Of a stretch of DNA of 64,000 nt, positions 1 through 8,946 are shown piece by piece (position 1 is the first letter of the stretch; every line of letters starts with the position of its first letter). The translations under genes were made by a program, and so were the position numbers. Source of the DNA: Paenibacillus sp. FSL H8-0548 (GTDB lineage: Bacteria; Bacillota; Bacilli; Paenibacillales; Paenibacillaceae); contig NZ_CP152049.1 of assembly GCF_038630985.1 (NCBI RefSeq), forward strand, positions 5,910,501 through 5,974,500. The letters are read 5' to 3'. The notes beneath the pieces are model-generated. The model worked only from the letters and a program-made list of their open reading frames with translations, had not been told where the DNA came from and did no database searches.

Positions 1-1089
1 CCGAAACCGAATACCGTTAAATCGCATGCCTTCCCGTCCCAACCATATGCCATAGTTCTGCAGGGCTTGAAGGAATGCCTCTGAAGCTTTATACTCGATC
101 CCCTGAAGACGAGCCTCATACCCCGGTGTTCCTTGTGCGGTCAGTACATATTCGATCTGATCAAAGGAATCCTCCAGCCGTAACGAGGAACCGAGCCAAT
201 AGTCGAGATATTCCTGAAAAGTCGTTTGCTGCATATTCTCTTCACCGAGCTCCGGAAGGACGGTGGAAATATAACTGGTAAACATCGGATTCGGCGAGAA
301 AAGAACGATTTGATCAGCCTTGATCGTCTGGCGGTGTTTGTACAGCAAGTACGCCACCCGCTGTAATGCCGCTGAAGTTTTGCCGCTGCCGGCTGCCCCT
401 TGTACGATTAGCATGCGGCTTTTGTCATTGCGGATAATGGCGTTTTGTTCCTTCTGGATAGTTGCTACGATACTCTTCATTTGCGAGTCCGCACCTTTTC
501 CGAGCACTTGCTGCAGCAATTCGTCTCCAATCGTTTCGTTCGCGTCAAACATATTGCGGATTTGCCCGTTTTGAATCTGAAACTGCCGTTTGAGCTCCAT
601 CGTCCCTTCGATTTTTCCGGCCGGCGTGACATAAGACGCTAGGCCGGGGGAGTAGTCATAGTACAGGCTAGCGATTGGTGAGCGCCAGTCATAGATCAAA
701 AAGTTTAACCCGTCCTCGTCGGCGAAGGAAGATACTCCGACATAGATCTGCTCGTTGAGACTCAGGCCATCTTCCTGAAAGTCGATGCGTCCGAAATAAG
801 GAGATGGGAGTAGACGGTTCATGCTTTTCCATTGCTGCATCAATAGCTTGTGGCCGCGCTCCCGCTCGGCCAATATCGCGGATTGCTGATTAATCGTGTA
901 GAAGGTCTCTTCGAAATCTTCGTACGTACTTGTATTGATCGTAACTTCTTCCCAAAATCGCTTGCGGATGTCCGTCGCTTGATCGTGCAAACCGGCAACC
1001 TCCGGCTCCAGTTCAGTGATTCTTGCCTGCAGCCTGTTCCTGACCCATTCCAGCCGCTCCTGCTCCTGCCGCCAATCATTCGCTTCCAT
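1..1089 (-). CDS. helD: HelD-type RNA polymerase recycling helicase, N-terminal part
   Basis: The frame is open from an ATG at 1089 to the window edge (about 363 residues), so the C-terminal half lies outside. The N-terminal 70 residues are charged and helical, as expected for the coiled-coil arm that HelD inserts into RNA polymerase. They are followed by a conserved block (DWRSPIASLYYDY) and by a Walker A motif GAAGSGKT around residue 235, the start of the UvrD-like helicase domain. HelD proteins release stalled RNA polymerase from DNA using ATP. A UvrD/PcrA repair helicase is less likely because those begin directly with the ATPase domain. Family assignment is from recognised motifs. Confidence 0.88.
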   Translation of the reverse strand, partial: MEANDWRQEQERLEWVRNRLQARITELEPEVAGLHDQATDIRKRFWEEVTINTSTYEDFEETFYTINQQSAILAERERGHKLLMQQWKSMNRLLPSPYFGRIDFQEDGLSLNEQIYVGVSSFADEDGLNFLIYDWRSPIASLYYDYSPGLASYVTPAGKIEGTMELKRQFQIQNGQIRNMFDANETIGDELLQQVLGKGADSQMKSIVATIQKEQNAIIRNDKSRMLIVQGAAGSGKTSAALQRVAYLLYKHRQTIKADQIVLFSPNPMFTSYISTVLPELGEENMQQTTFQEYLDYWLGSSLRLEDSFDQIEYVLTAQGTPGYEARLQGIEYKASEAFLQALQNYGIWLGREGMRFNGIRFR

Positions 1090-1340
1090 CTCTCCTAACA
1101 CTCTCCCTTTTCCTTTTTCTGGTATAAAAAAGAGCATTGACAAATCAAAGTTCTAGATGTACAATAAAATTAGGAAAAGATTAAAGTACGATCCGTCATT
1201 AAATTAGTCAATTACGCTATCGATTATATCATAGCGATATTTTGTGTTCAATATATTTTATTGTTATCTCAGCAGTTCTGAGCTCTAACTTGAATTGTGG
1301 ACAGTTTAATTAAACCGCGGCTGAGTTAAGCTGCCAGAAG

Positions 1341-1374
1341 ATGACCCTCGATAGCATGAGGCGTCATTTTTTTT
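1341..1374 (+). terminator. Hairpin with T-tract in the helD/yesM-like gap; possible IS remnant
   Basis: ATGAC-CCTC pairs with GAGG-C-GTCAT (1341-1366) and is followed by eight T. It is nested inside CTGCCAG (1331-1337)/CTGGCAG (1382-1388) and GTGGACA (1298-1304)/TGTCCAC (1376-1382). The rest of the gap 1090-1488 shows no gene. The nested inverted arms resemble the end of an IS3-type element, but no transposase remains, so this reading is weak. Confidence 0.4.
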
Positions 1375-1488
1375 ATGTCCACTGGCAGTAATCCTCTGCC
1401 GAGTCCCATTGCAGAAGCAATCGAAAATAATGAATCGAGCGTCATATAACGTAAAAAGGACAAGAACAATCCCTGCCCTCTTTACTCT

Positions 1489-3240
1489 CTATTGCTTGAT
1501 TTGGGGGAGCATAATGCTGATCACAGTCCCCAGCCCCAGCCTGCTCTTAATCGTAATTTGATAGTTCCGATCATACAGCAGCTTCAGCCGTTTATTCGTA
1601 TTCAATAAGCCGATATGCTTGGACTGTTCATCGGATGCAACCAGAGATCTCCTGATTTCGGTGAGCCGGTCCGAAGGAATGCCGTTTCCGTTATCGGAGA
1701 CGACAAGCCGAAGCTGTTCTCCTACACGTAAAATTTTTATTTTGATTAGACCGTTTCCGGTCTTTTCCTTTATGCCGTGGTACAAGCTGTTCTCAACTAA
1801 AGGCTGAAGCAGCAGCTTCATCGTATGAAGCTTGAGAATTTCTTCGTCGTATTCAAATAGAACATCGAAAGTATCCTTGTACCGCTTCTTCTGAATATTG
1901 ATGTAGCTGACCGTGTTCGCAATTTCTTCCTCCCAGGTAACCTCATTGGTTGGACGGCTGAAGGAATAGGAAAGCATGTCGGATAAGTCCTCGATCATAT
2001 CGCTCGCTTTGTTCGGCTTTCCTGTTAGACCGACGGTTTCCCAATAAATCGAATTCAGCGTGTTATACAAAAAATGAGGATTGATTTGGGATTGAAGCGC
2101 AAGCAGCTCCATCACTTGAAGCCTATATTTCTTCTCAGACAGCTGGGTTTGAATATACCGATGTTCTATGAAATGGGCGATCATGTTCTGAATAATGTAG
2201 GAATATTCATCGTTGACTTTGCTAGGCGGCTTCAGCGGCGTACGATTATTCTCGGCCGATCTCAGCAGCGAGGTAATGGCAAGCAGCTGCCTGTAATTTC
2301 TTCTGGTCAAATAAAAGGTTAACGCAAGTCCCAAAAAGAAGGACAAGCATGCAAAACCGATTGTATAGTTTAGTATGCGCGAGGGCGTCTCGTACAACGA
2401 AACATGCGGAATGACGGACACGTATTTCCAGTTGTATTGCTCCGATTCCACCTTCGTCACGTTGACCTCTCCCAGAGAGGAATCCAGGTCGAAATAGGTC
2501 GACGGGTGGTTTGCAATTTGGTCGAGCTCGGTTGCTTTCAGAATATTTTCTTCATTATTGGAGAAAATAACCTGATTATTTTCGTTTAGCACGAGCAGAA
2601 TCTGATCCTTATACGTCGTGATGTTAGATAAAATATTTTCAATGTATTTTGGACGAATATTTAAAATAATACCGATTTTCCGAGGCGCCAGCACGTTGTA
2701 AATGGATATTAATTCAGTCGGCTGCGTCTCGAACGCGAAAATCTTAGCTTCTCTTTTGGACGTCCATTCCGTTGCAGGTCCTTCGTATTCCATGAATTCC
2801 TCGAACCAGCCCGTATCATTGAAGCGGTTGATCGAGGACAAGCCGTCAAGTGAGGAAACGAAGCGGCCGTACGGATTTTCCGAGTAAAAATAAATGGAGT
2901 GGATATAAGGCTTGGAGCTGGTAAGCGCATTTAAATAGCTGAAAATAATTTGGTACGAAGTAGAACTCTCGTACGTATAGGTTGGATTTTGCAGAACGTC
3001 GGACAGCTCATTGAATACCTTTGCGTTCTGATATAGCGCAAGCTTCAACGTATCCAGTTCGTCCAAAATCATCTCGAGCTGGCGCTGTGATTGCAATAGC
3101 AGGAATCGGCTATTCTTGTTAATGTCTTCCTTCATATCCCGTTGCGTCGTTATAAAGGACAACGACCCTAGTATGATTAAAGGCAAAATTAAAGGAATGA
3201 GAAAAGTAGCCAAATGCTTGATAAAATAGCGCTCTTTCAT
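1489..3240 (-). CDS. YesM-type sensor histidine kinase
   Basis: A 583-residue membrane sensor. Residues 11-30 and about 290-312 are membrane helices that bracket a 260-residue extracytoplasmic sensor region. The phosphoacceptor motif QSQINPHFLYNTLNSI carries His389. The N-box (LVENSLYHG, about 481-489) and the G-box (SDNGNGI, 515-521) of the ATPase domain are intact. This is the YesM/LytS-like His_kinase family, typically coupled to AraC-type regulators that switch on carbohydrate ABC operons. It lies 8 bp behind the response regulator gene, so both are probably on one transcript, divergent from the sugar operon they are expected to control. The signal is probably an extracellular oligosaccharide, possibly presented by the binding protein (inference). 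Confidence 0.93.
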   Translation of the reverse strand: MKERYFIKHLATFLIPLILPLIILGSLSFITTQRDMKEDINKNSRFLLLQSQRQLEMILDELDTLKLALYQNAKVFNELSDVLQNPTYTYESSTSYQIIFSYLNALTSSKPYIHSIYFYSENPYGRFVSSLDGLSSINRFNDTGWFEEFMEYEGPATEWTSKREAKIFAFETQPTELISIYNVLAPRKIGIILNIRPKYIENILSNITTYKDQILLVLNENNQVIFSNNEENILKATELDQIANHPSTYFDLDSSLGEVNVTKVESEQYNWKYVSVIPHVSLYETPSRILNYTIGFACLSFFLGLALTFYLTRRNYRQLLAITSLLRSAENNRTPLKPPSKVNDEYSYIIQNMIAHFIEHRYIQTQLSEKKYRLQVMELLALQSQINPHFLYNTLNSIYWETVGLTGKPNKASDMIEDLSDMLSYSFSRPTNEVTWEEEIANTVSYINIQKKRYKDTFDVLFEYDEEILKLHTMKLLLQPLVENSLYHGIKEKTGNGLIKIKILRVGEQLRLVVSDNGNGIPSDRLTEIRRSLVASDEQSKHIGLLNTNKRLKLLYDRNYQITIKSRLGLGTVISIMLPQIKQ

Positions 3241-3248
3241 CGTTCAGG

Positions 3249-3980
3249 TCATCCGTTCTTATATTCACTGGGTGTCTTGCCATAAAAGCTTTTGAACGTT
3301 CGGGTAAAGTTTTTGGCATTGCTGTAGCCGACCATTTCACTAATTTCGTATGTTTTAAATTGGTTTTCCTGAATGAGCCTCATCGCAACCTTCATTTTTA
3401 CCTGTATGAGATAATCGGTGAAATTTTGACCGGTTTTTTGTTTGAACAAATAGCTCAAATAGTTGGCATTCAAATAAACCTGCTTAGCCGCATCCTCCAG
3501 ATTCGCATTTTTATATTGGTCCTGGATATACGATTTAATTTGCGTAATGATGAGTCCTTCGTTTCCCGTGACAGACGGCGGTTGATCCAAGGCGCGCTTA
3601 GCCGCTTCCAGCTCGTCTCTCAGACTGGCGAATACGTCCAATAGCACCTGATATTTTGCGGGCTTCACGATATAGTTGTTGACTCGGTAGCGAAGCGCCT
3701 TCTGGGCATATTCAAACTCGCGGTAGCTGCTCAGAAAAATAACATGAATATTATGCTTCTGCTCATGAATGACCTCGGCAAGCTCAAGACCGGACATGAC
3801 AGGCATTTTAATATCGGTAAGGATGACATCGATTTTGTCATTATTTTCAATGAAATTTAACGCTTCCTTACCGTTCCCGCATTGGCCGATAATTTGAAAA
3901 CCGACCTCCTGCCACGGAAAGTAGGAGGATAAAGCTTCTCTTGTATCCGCCTCATCATCGACTAGCAGCAGCCTGTACAT
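3249..3980 (-). CDS. AraC-type response regulator (YesN-like, short form)
   Basis: 243 residues: receiver domain (1-120) with acidic pocket D8/D9, phosphoacceptor Asp56 in VILTDIKMP and the conserved Lys near 107 (YIVKPA), then directly an AraC helix-turn-helix pair (about 145-240; HTH signature ending GKTPSEY). It lacks the long linker domain of many YesN proteins, which run to 370-540 residues, so this is a compact version. First gene of the regulator operon; the kinase follows after 8 bp. The promoter region is shared with the binding-protein gene at 4237 and contains three phased AATGATAC repeats, its likely binding sites. Confidence 0.93.
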   Translation of the reverse strand: MYRLLLVDDEADTREALSSYFPWQEVGFQIIGQCGNGKEALNFIENNDKIDVILTDIKMPVMSGLELAEVIHEQKHNIHVIFLSSYREFEYAQKALRYRVNNYIVKPAKYQVLLDVFASLRDELEAAKRALDQPPSVTGNEGLIITQIKSYIQDQYKNANLEDAAKQVYLNANYLSYLFKQKTGQNFTDYLIQVKMKVAMRLIQENQFKTYEISEMVGYSNAKNFTRTFKSFYGKTPSEYKNG

Positions 3981-4087
3981 CCCATCACCTCTTTACGATG
4001 TAATCTTCCCTTGCTGATATTGAAATTATAGCACAGCAGGGTCATACTATCGTGATCAGGGAGAAACCAAGGAGCATCCAAGATAAA

Positions 4088-4145
4088 AATGATACGTTAG
4101 CTGATAAAATGATACTGCGGAATGGGATTGCTCAAATAATGATAC
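4088..4145. promoter_or_regulatory. Three phased AATGATAC direct repeats, probable response-regulator sites
   Basis: AATGATAC occurs at 4088-4095, 4108-4115 and 4138-4145. The spacings of 20 and 30 bp place all copies on one face of the helix. They lie upstream of the sugar-operon promoter and beside the gene for the AraC-type response regulator. Direct repeats of this kind are what AraC-family activators bind; assignment to this regulator is inference. Confidence 0.55.
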
Positions 4146-4189
4146 TTAAATCTAAGATTAGATGCCTTATGTAAACAAGCAATCAATCC

Positions 4190-4211
4190 TATACTTTAGA
4201 AAGCGTTTCCA
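4190..4211 (+). promoter_or_regulatory. Promoter -10 and catabolite-responsive (cre) site of the sugar operon
   Basis: A -10 box TATACT (4190-4195) has no good -35, as expected for an activated promoter. TAGAAAGCGTTTCCA (4197-4211) matches the CcpA cre pattern with its central CG and flanking A/T palindrome, and it would cover the transcription start. Ribosome-binding site AGGGAGAGG follows, then the ATG at 4237. Confidence 0.65.
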
Positions 4212-4236
4212 ATAAAAACAAAAGGGAGAGGTTAAC

Positions 4237-5559
4237 ATGCAGCGATTAAAAGGATTAAACGGTTTCATTGCTTTAATAGTCATATTTTCAATCATCATCT
4301 CGGGTTGTTCCTCCGGAAATCAGGACAAAGAAAACCCAGGCAGCGGCTCGGAGGAGAAGGTTACCCTGCGCTTTAGCTGGTGGGGAGGCGACGGACGCCA
4401 TCAAGCTACGCTTGCAGCTATTGAAGCTTACAAGAAGATAGCACCGAATGTGACGATCGAAGCCGAATACCAGGGCTTTGACGGCTACGAGCAAAAGGTC
4501 AAAACACAGCTAGCCAGCGCTACGTCTGCCGATATTATCCAGCTTGACGTTCCATGGATGAAGGAATTGACGAAAAATGACTTTTTCCTCGATCTTAGCA
4601 AGCAGGAAGGACTATCACTGGAGAGCTTTGATCAAGACTTCCTGAATAATTTCAGCGTATACAATGACAAAATGGTAGCGCTCCCTTCCGGCGTAAATGC
4701 TTATGCGCTCGTCATTAACAAGACGGCAGCCGATAAACTCGGCGTACCGACCGATATTCAATGGGACTGGGATACCCTCTATGAGGAAGGCAAGAAGCTT
4801 CATGAAAAAGACAATACCAAGTATTTGCTTCTTGCTGACCACGGCATGCTGATGCAGGATTTTACGAACATGCTGAAGCAGCGCACCGGAACCCAGTGGA
4901 TCAATGAAGATTACACGCTGGGCTTTTCGAAAGAGGAAGCTGTTGGTGCCTTGGAGTGGATCGACAAGGCAATGAGGGCGGGCGTATATCAGCCGCTCGG
5001 AGAATCTGATTTATTTTATGGCAAGACCGAACAGAATACCAAATGGATCAATCAGGATATTCCGATCATCTCGGCTATGAGCAGCACACTCTTGTCGCTT
5101 CGCTCGGTGCTGCCTGAAGGTGTAGAGGTCATAACTGCCTTGCCTGCCATCGATAAAAATGCGAAAGACTCAGCCGTATTGGTAAGACCTTCGCAGCTGA
5201 TTGCAGTAAGCAGCAAGTCGAAGCATCCGGAAGAGTCCGTGAAATTTCTGAACTGGCTGATGAATGACGCAGAAGCAGCGGTTATCTTAGGCGATGTCCG
5301 CTCCATTCCAGCATCCTCTTCTGCGCAAACAGCTGCGGTAGAGGCAGGAAAAATAGACGAAGCGATTACGAAAGCAGTCGAAATGGGTCTGAAAAATGCA
5401 GGCATTGTGGATAATTCGATCGCTACGAACTCGGAGGTATCCGCTCTGCTGCAGGATATCATCGAGAAAGTTGCTTTCGGAAAGCTGACGCCAGACAAGG
5501 CAGCGCAAGAGCTGGTTAGCAGCCTGGAGAAAAAACTGAAAGAGCTGCAAGGAAGATAA
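4237..5559 (+). CDS. Sugar ABC transporter substrate-binding lipoprotein (family 1)
   Basis: 440 residues with a lipoprotein signal: hydrophobic stretch 10-21 and lipobox ISGC with Cys24. The mature part is a type-1 extracellular solute-binding protein (RFSWWGGDGRH near the start, typical of the carbohydrate uptake CUT1 group). It should catch an oligosaccharide outside the membrane and pass it to the two permeases encoded directly downstream. No ATPase gene is present, as is usual in Bacillota, where a shared MsmX-like ATPase serves many CUT1 systems. A stem-loop after the stop probably keeps its mRNA more abundant than that of the permeases. Confidence 0.93.
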   Translation: MQRLKGLNGFIALIVIFSIIISGCSSGNQDKENPGSGSEEKVTLRFSWWGGDGRHQATLAAIEAYKKIAPNVTIEAEYQGFDGYEQKVKTQLASATSADIIQLDVPWMKELTKNDFFLDLSKQEGLSLESFDQDFLNNFSVYNDKMVALPSGVNAYALVINKTAADKLGVPTDIQWDWDTLYEEGKKLHEKDNTKYLLLADHGMLMQDFTNMLKQRTGTQWINEDYTLGFSKEEAVGALEWIDKAMRAGVYQPLGESDLFYGKTEQNTKWINQDIPIISAMSSTLLSLRSVLPEGVEVITALPAIDKNAKDSAVLVRPSQLIAVSSKSKHPEESVKFLNWLMNDAEAAVILGDVRSIPASSSAQTAAVEAGKIDEAITKAVEMGLKNAGIVDNSIATNSEVSALLQDIIEKVAFGKLTPDKAAQELVSSLEKKLKELQGR

Positions 5560-5574
5560 TCAGACTTAAAAAAC

Positions 5575-5619
5575 GGAGTGTACGCCAGTAATAGATTAGC
5601 GAATCTGCTGGCGTGCTCC
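5575..5619 (+). promoter_or_regulatory. Intercistronic stem-loop between binding protein and permease genes
   Basis: GGAG-CGCCAG-AGATT pairs with AATCT-CTGGCG-CTCC, a long stem without a T-tract. Such hairpins commonly stabilise the upstream binding-protein message or act as partial terminators. Seen in sequence; role inferred. Confidence 0.6.
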
Positions 5620-5655
5620 CTACTCATTTTGGATAGAGAATAGGAGTGTGAGCCA

Positions 5656-6552
5656 GTGGCCAGGAAGAAGCGCAGCTTTCGGTATATCGGACTTATCTAT
5701 GTTCTTCCATGGATTCTGGGACTGCTCATTTTTCAGTTGTATCCCTTCATCGCTTCATTTTATTATTCCCTGACGGATTACAACATGGTGAATGCCCCCA
5801 AATTCATTGGTTTGGACAATTATAAACGAATTTTTATGAATGATCCCGGATTTACTCAAGCTTTAAAAGTAACGTCAATCTATGTGGTTCTTGCCGTGCC
5901 GGTGAAGCTCGCCTTCGCCTTATTCGTTGCTGTCGTGCTTAGCGCCAAGCTCCGAGCCATTAATTTGTTTCGAACCATCTATTATTTGCCCTCGATTCTT
6001 GGCGGGAGTGTGGCGATTTCTGTGCTTTGGCGGTTCCTGTTCATGAAGGAGGGCGTCGTCAACAGCTTGCTGGCTAATGTAGGCATTCCTTCGATCGATT
6101 GGCTGGGCAACCCGGATATCGCGCTGTATACGCTCGGTTTATTGTCGGTTTGGCAATTTGGTTCCTCAATGGTCTTGTTTCTAGCAGGTATTCAGCAGAT
6201 TCCTAGCGACCTGTACGAGGCCGGTTCCATCGACGGTGCTTCCAAGACCCGTATGTTCTTTAAAATTACCGTGCCGCTGCTGACGCCGATTGTCCTGTTC
6301 AACCTGGTCATGCAGATGGTCAATGCGTTCCAGGAATTTACCGGCGCCTTCGTTATTACGAATGGTGGACCGATGAAATCTACTTATCTCTATGCTTTGA
6401 AGCTGTATGAGGAAGCCTTCACCTTCTTTAAAATGGGGTACGCTTCAGCGCTGTCATGGGTTTTGTTCGCGATTATTATGGTCGTCACGGGCATTATTTT
6501 CAAAACCTCTAACCGCTGGGTCTACTATGAAGACGGAGGTAAAACCAAATGA
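5656..6552 (+). CDS. Sugar ABC transporter permease (MalF/LplB type)
   Basis: 298 residues with a GTG start behind TAGGAG. Six hydrophobic segments begin with FRYIGLIYVLPWILG. The cytoplasmic EAA loop (DLYEAGSIDGASKTRMFFKI) that docks to the ATPase is complete. It is the first permease of a CUT1 importer. It overlaps the next permease gene by 4 bp (ATGA type), which implies translational coupling and a heterodimer. The substrate is inferred from the GH4 gene downstream. Confidence 0.93.
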   Translation: MARKKRSFRYIGLIYVLPWILGLLIFQLYPFIASFYYSLTDYNMVNAPKFIGLDNYKRIFMNDPGFTQALKVTSIYVVLAVPVKLAFALFVAVVLSAKLRAINLFRTIYYLPSILGGSVAISVLWRFLFMKEGVVNSLLANVGIPSIDWLGNPDIALYTLGLLSVWQFGSSMVLFLAGIQQIPSDLYEAGSIDGASKTRMFFKITVPLLTPIVLFNLVMQMVNAFQEFTGAFVITNGGPMKSTYLYALKLYEEAFTFFKMGYASALSWVLFAIIMVVTGIIFKTSNRWVYYEDGGKTK

Positions 6553-7388
6553 CTCACGCTAGCTCGAATAAGTGGTTGTCTTATGCGCTGTTGATATTGT
6601 TAGGCTTTGTCATGATTTATCCGTTATTATGGCTATTTGTATCGTCGTTTAAGACCAATCAGGATATTTTCGGATCCAGCAAGTTGTTTGCGGATACCTA
6701 TGTTTGGAATTCCTATTCCTTGGGCTGGGCAGGAACTGGCCAATACGGCTTTCAGCATTTTTTTGTCAATACCCTTAAGCTGGTTCTGCCTACGGTCGTT
6801 CTGACGATCGTCTCGAGCGTTATCGTGGCTTATGGCTTTTCACGGTTTACGTTTCCGCTCCGGACATTCTTGTTCTCTATCATGATGGCAACGTTGATGC
6901 TGCCTGATGCTACCGTTATGATTCCGCGTTATATCCTGTTCAATAAGCTCGGCTGGCTGGATACTTATCTGCCGTTTATCGTACCATCGGCTTTCGCAAC
7001 CTCGGCTTTTTTCATCTATATGCTGATTCAGTTTTTTCGGGGATTGCCACGGGAACTGGATGAATCGGCTACAATTGACGGCTGCAATTCGTTTATGGTT
7101 CTCATTCGAGTGCTGCTGCCCTTGTGCAAGCCGGCTCTTTTCTCGGTAGGTATCTTCCAGTTCATATGGACCTGGAATGACTTCTTTAATTCGATTATTT
7201 ATATCAGCAGCGTAAAAAAATTCACGGTCTCGCTTGGCTTGCGCTTGTCGCTGGATGCCTCCTCGGCCGTTTCCTGGAATCAGGTGCTTGCGATGTCGGT
7301 TGTGAGCGTCGTTCCGTGCATAGTGCTATTCTTTTTGGCACAGAAATATTTTGTTGAAGGCATCTCGACTACAGGATTAAAAGGATAA
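6549..7388 (+). CDS. Sugar ABC transporter permease (MalG/LplC type)
   Basis: 279 residues, six predicted membrane helices, EAA motif ELDESATIDGCNSFMVLIRV, and a C-terminus ending FVEGISTTGLKG as is characteristic of MalG-type permeases. Partner of the preceding permease, with which it overlaps. It is followed after 11 bp (GGAGTAACGCT spacer) by the GH4 gene, so transport and hydrolysis are co-expressed. Confidence 0.93.
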   Translation: MTHASSNKWLSYALLILLGFVMIYPLLWLFVSSFKTNQDIFGSSKLFADTYVWNSYSLGWAGTGQYGFQHFFVNTLKLVLPTVVLTIVSSVIVAYGFSRFTFPLRTFLFSIMMATLMLPDATVMIPRYILFNKLGWLDTYLPFIVPSAFATSAFFIYMLIQFFRGLPRELDESATIDGCNSFMVLIRVLLPLCKPALFSVGIFQFIWTWNDFFNSIIYISSVKKFTVSLGLRLSLDASSAVSWNQVLAMSVVSVVPCIVLFFLAQKYFVEGISTTGLKG

Positions 7389-7399
7389 GGAGTAACGCT

Positions 7400-8791
7400 A
7401 TGAACACAAATGAGAAACGCAAAGAGAACGTTCAAATCGCTTATATCGGAGGCGGCTCCCGCGGCTGGGCTTGGGGATTGATGAGCGACCTGGCCGCAGA
7501 AAGCGAGCTTGCCGGCACCGTTAAGCTGTATGATATTCATTATGAATCGGCCGCGCAAAATGCGATCATCGGCAACAGGCTATCGCAAGCAGCTGACACG
7601 CAGGGCAAGTGGAGCTATGAGGCGGTACCTGCATTGCAAGACGCTTTGCAAGGTGCGGATTTTATCATCATTTCCATATTGCCAGGAACCTTTGCGGAGA
7701 TGGAATCGGATGTCCATTTGCCCGAAGAATACGGGATTTACCAGTCGGTTGGTGATACGGTCGGGCCCGGCGGGCTTGTCCGAGCGCTTCGTACCATCCC
7801 ATTATATGTCGATATTGCGAATGCGATCAAACAATATGCGCCAGACGCGTGGGTCATTAATTATACGAACCCCATGACGCTATGCACGAGAACACTTTAT
7901 GAGGTGTTCCCGGAAGTGAAGGCCATCGGATGCTGTCACGAGGTGTTTGGCACGCAGCATTTGCTCGCTTCCATGGTGGAGAGTAAGCTGGGAGTCGCTT
8001 CGGTTGACCGACGGGAAATCAAGGTTAATGTACTGGGCATCAATCATTTTACATGGCTGGACAGAGCCTCTTACCAAGGCATAGACTTGTTCCCGCTTTA
8101 CCAGGAATTCGTTGAAGAGCAGTATGCGGAAGGCTATGAAGGCAAGAAGAAGGGCCACTGGCTCAACGATCACTTTGCATCAGCGCAGCGGGTCAAATTT
8201 GACTTATTCCGAAAGTATGGTATGATTGCCGCGGCTGGTGACAGGCATTTGGCGGAGTTTATGCCGGGCGAGCTTTATTTAAAGGACCCGGAAACGGTGC
8301 AAAGCTGGAAATTCAGCCTAACGAAGGTAGATTGGCGGAAGAAAAACCAGACGGAGCTTTATGCCAAGGGTCAACGGCTAGCGGCTGGAGAAGAAGCGTT
8401 TGTGGTGAAGCCTACCGGCGAGGAAGGCATCGAAATGATAAAAGCATTACTTGGAATGGGTGGACTGATTACGAACGTAAATATGCCGAATCGCGGACAG
8501 ATCGAAGGTTTGCCCGCGGGAGCCGTCGTGGAGACGAACGCGGTATTCAGCTATAACCACGTAAGCCCAATTCTGGCTGGCAAGCTTACTCCTGAGGTGG
8601 AGCAGTTGGTGCTGCCGCATGTAACGAATCAAGAAATGACGCTTCAGGCCGCCTTAAACAAAGACAAAGCTTTGGCCTTTCAGGCTTTCATGAACGATCC
8701 GCTGGTCAGGCTGCCTGAGCAAGCTGGCGCAGCATTGTTTGGAAAAATGCTTCAGAACACGAAATCAATGCTGCCTGGCTGGGAACTGTAG
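7400..8791 (+). CDS. GH4 glycosidase, probable alpha-galacturonidase (LplD-like)
   Basis: 463 residues. The N-terminal NAD-binding fold (AYIGGGSRGW, 14-22), NYTNPM at 154-159 and the metal/catalytic CHEV tetrad (Cys179-His180-Glu181-Val182) identify glycoside hydrolase family 4, which uses NAD+ and Mn2+ and an oxidation-elimination mechanism. The four-residue motif tracks substrate in this family, and CHEV has been reported for alpha-galacturonidases such as B. subtilis LplD, rather than CHSV (alpha-galactosidase) or CNxP (phospho-beta-glucosidase). The enzyme is cytoplasmic and would split imported galacturonide oligomers. Last gene of the operon; an IS element lies 18 bp after the stop. Confidence 0.85.
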   Translation: MNTNEKRKENVQIAYIGGGSRGWAWGLMSDLAAESELAGTVKLYDIHYESAAQNAIIGNRLSQAADTQGKWSYEAVPALQDALQGADFIIISILPGTFAEMESDVHLPEEYGIYQSVGDTVGPGGLVRALRTIPLYVDIANAIKQYAPDAWVINYTNPMTLCTRTLYEVFPEVKAIGCCHEVFGTQHLLASMVESKLGVASVDRREIKVNVLGINHFTWLDRASYQGIDLFPLYQEFVEEQYAEGYEGKKKGHWLNDHFASAQRVKFDLFRKYGMIAAAGDRHLAEFMPGELYLKDPETVQSWKFSLTKVDWRKKNQTELYAKGQRLAAGEEAFVVKPTGEEGIEMIKALLGMGGLITNVNMPNRGQIEGLPAGAVVETNAVFSYNHVSPILAGKLTPEVEQLVLPHVTNQEMTLQAALNKDKALAFQAFMNDPLVRLPEQAGAALFGKMLQNTKSMLPGWEL

Positions 8792-8883
8792 CAAAAACAA
8801 TAGAAAAAAAAGCAATCCCTTTTTGAGCAGGCCACTGAAAATCTGTCGTTTTTAAATGCACAAGCATGTCTCTGCACAAAACA

Positions 8884-8922
8884 AAGGCTAATTCCATTCG
8901 AGATTGAATGAGAATTAGCCTT
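8884..8922 (-). terminator. Transposase terminator
   Basis: AAGGCTAATTC-CATTC pairs with GAATG-GAATTAGCCTT (one bulged base); on the minus strand it runs into TTGTTTTG behind the transposase stop. The T-tract on the plus strand makes it bidirectional. Confidence 0.7.
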
Positions 8923-8946
8923 GTTTTATGCATTTTCTGCCCTATT

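Noticed and set aside
5052..5627. 191-codon minus-strand frame over the sugar-binding protein gene
   Set aside because: Antisense shadow of a well-supported gene; Ser/Phe-rich, no domain, no ribosome site.
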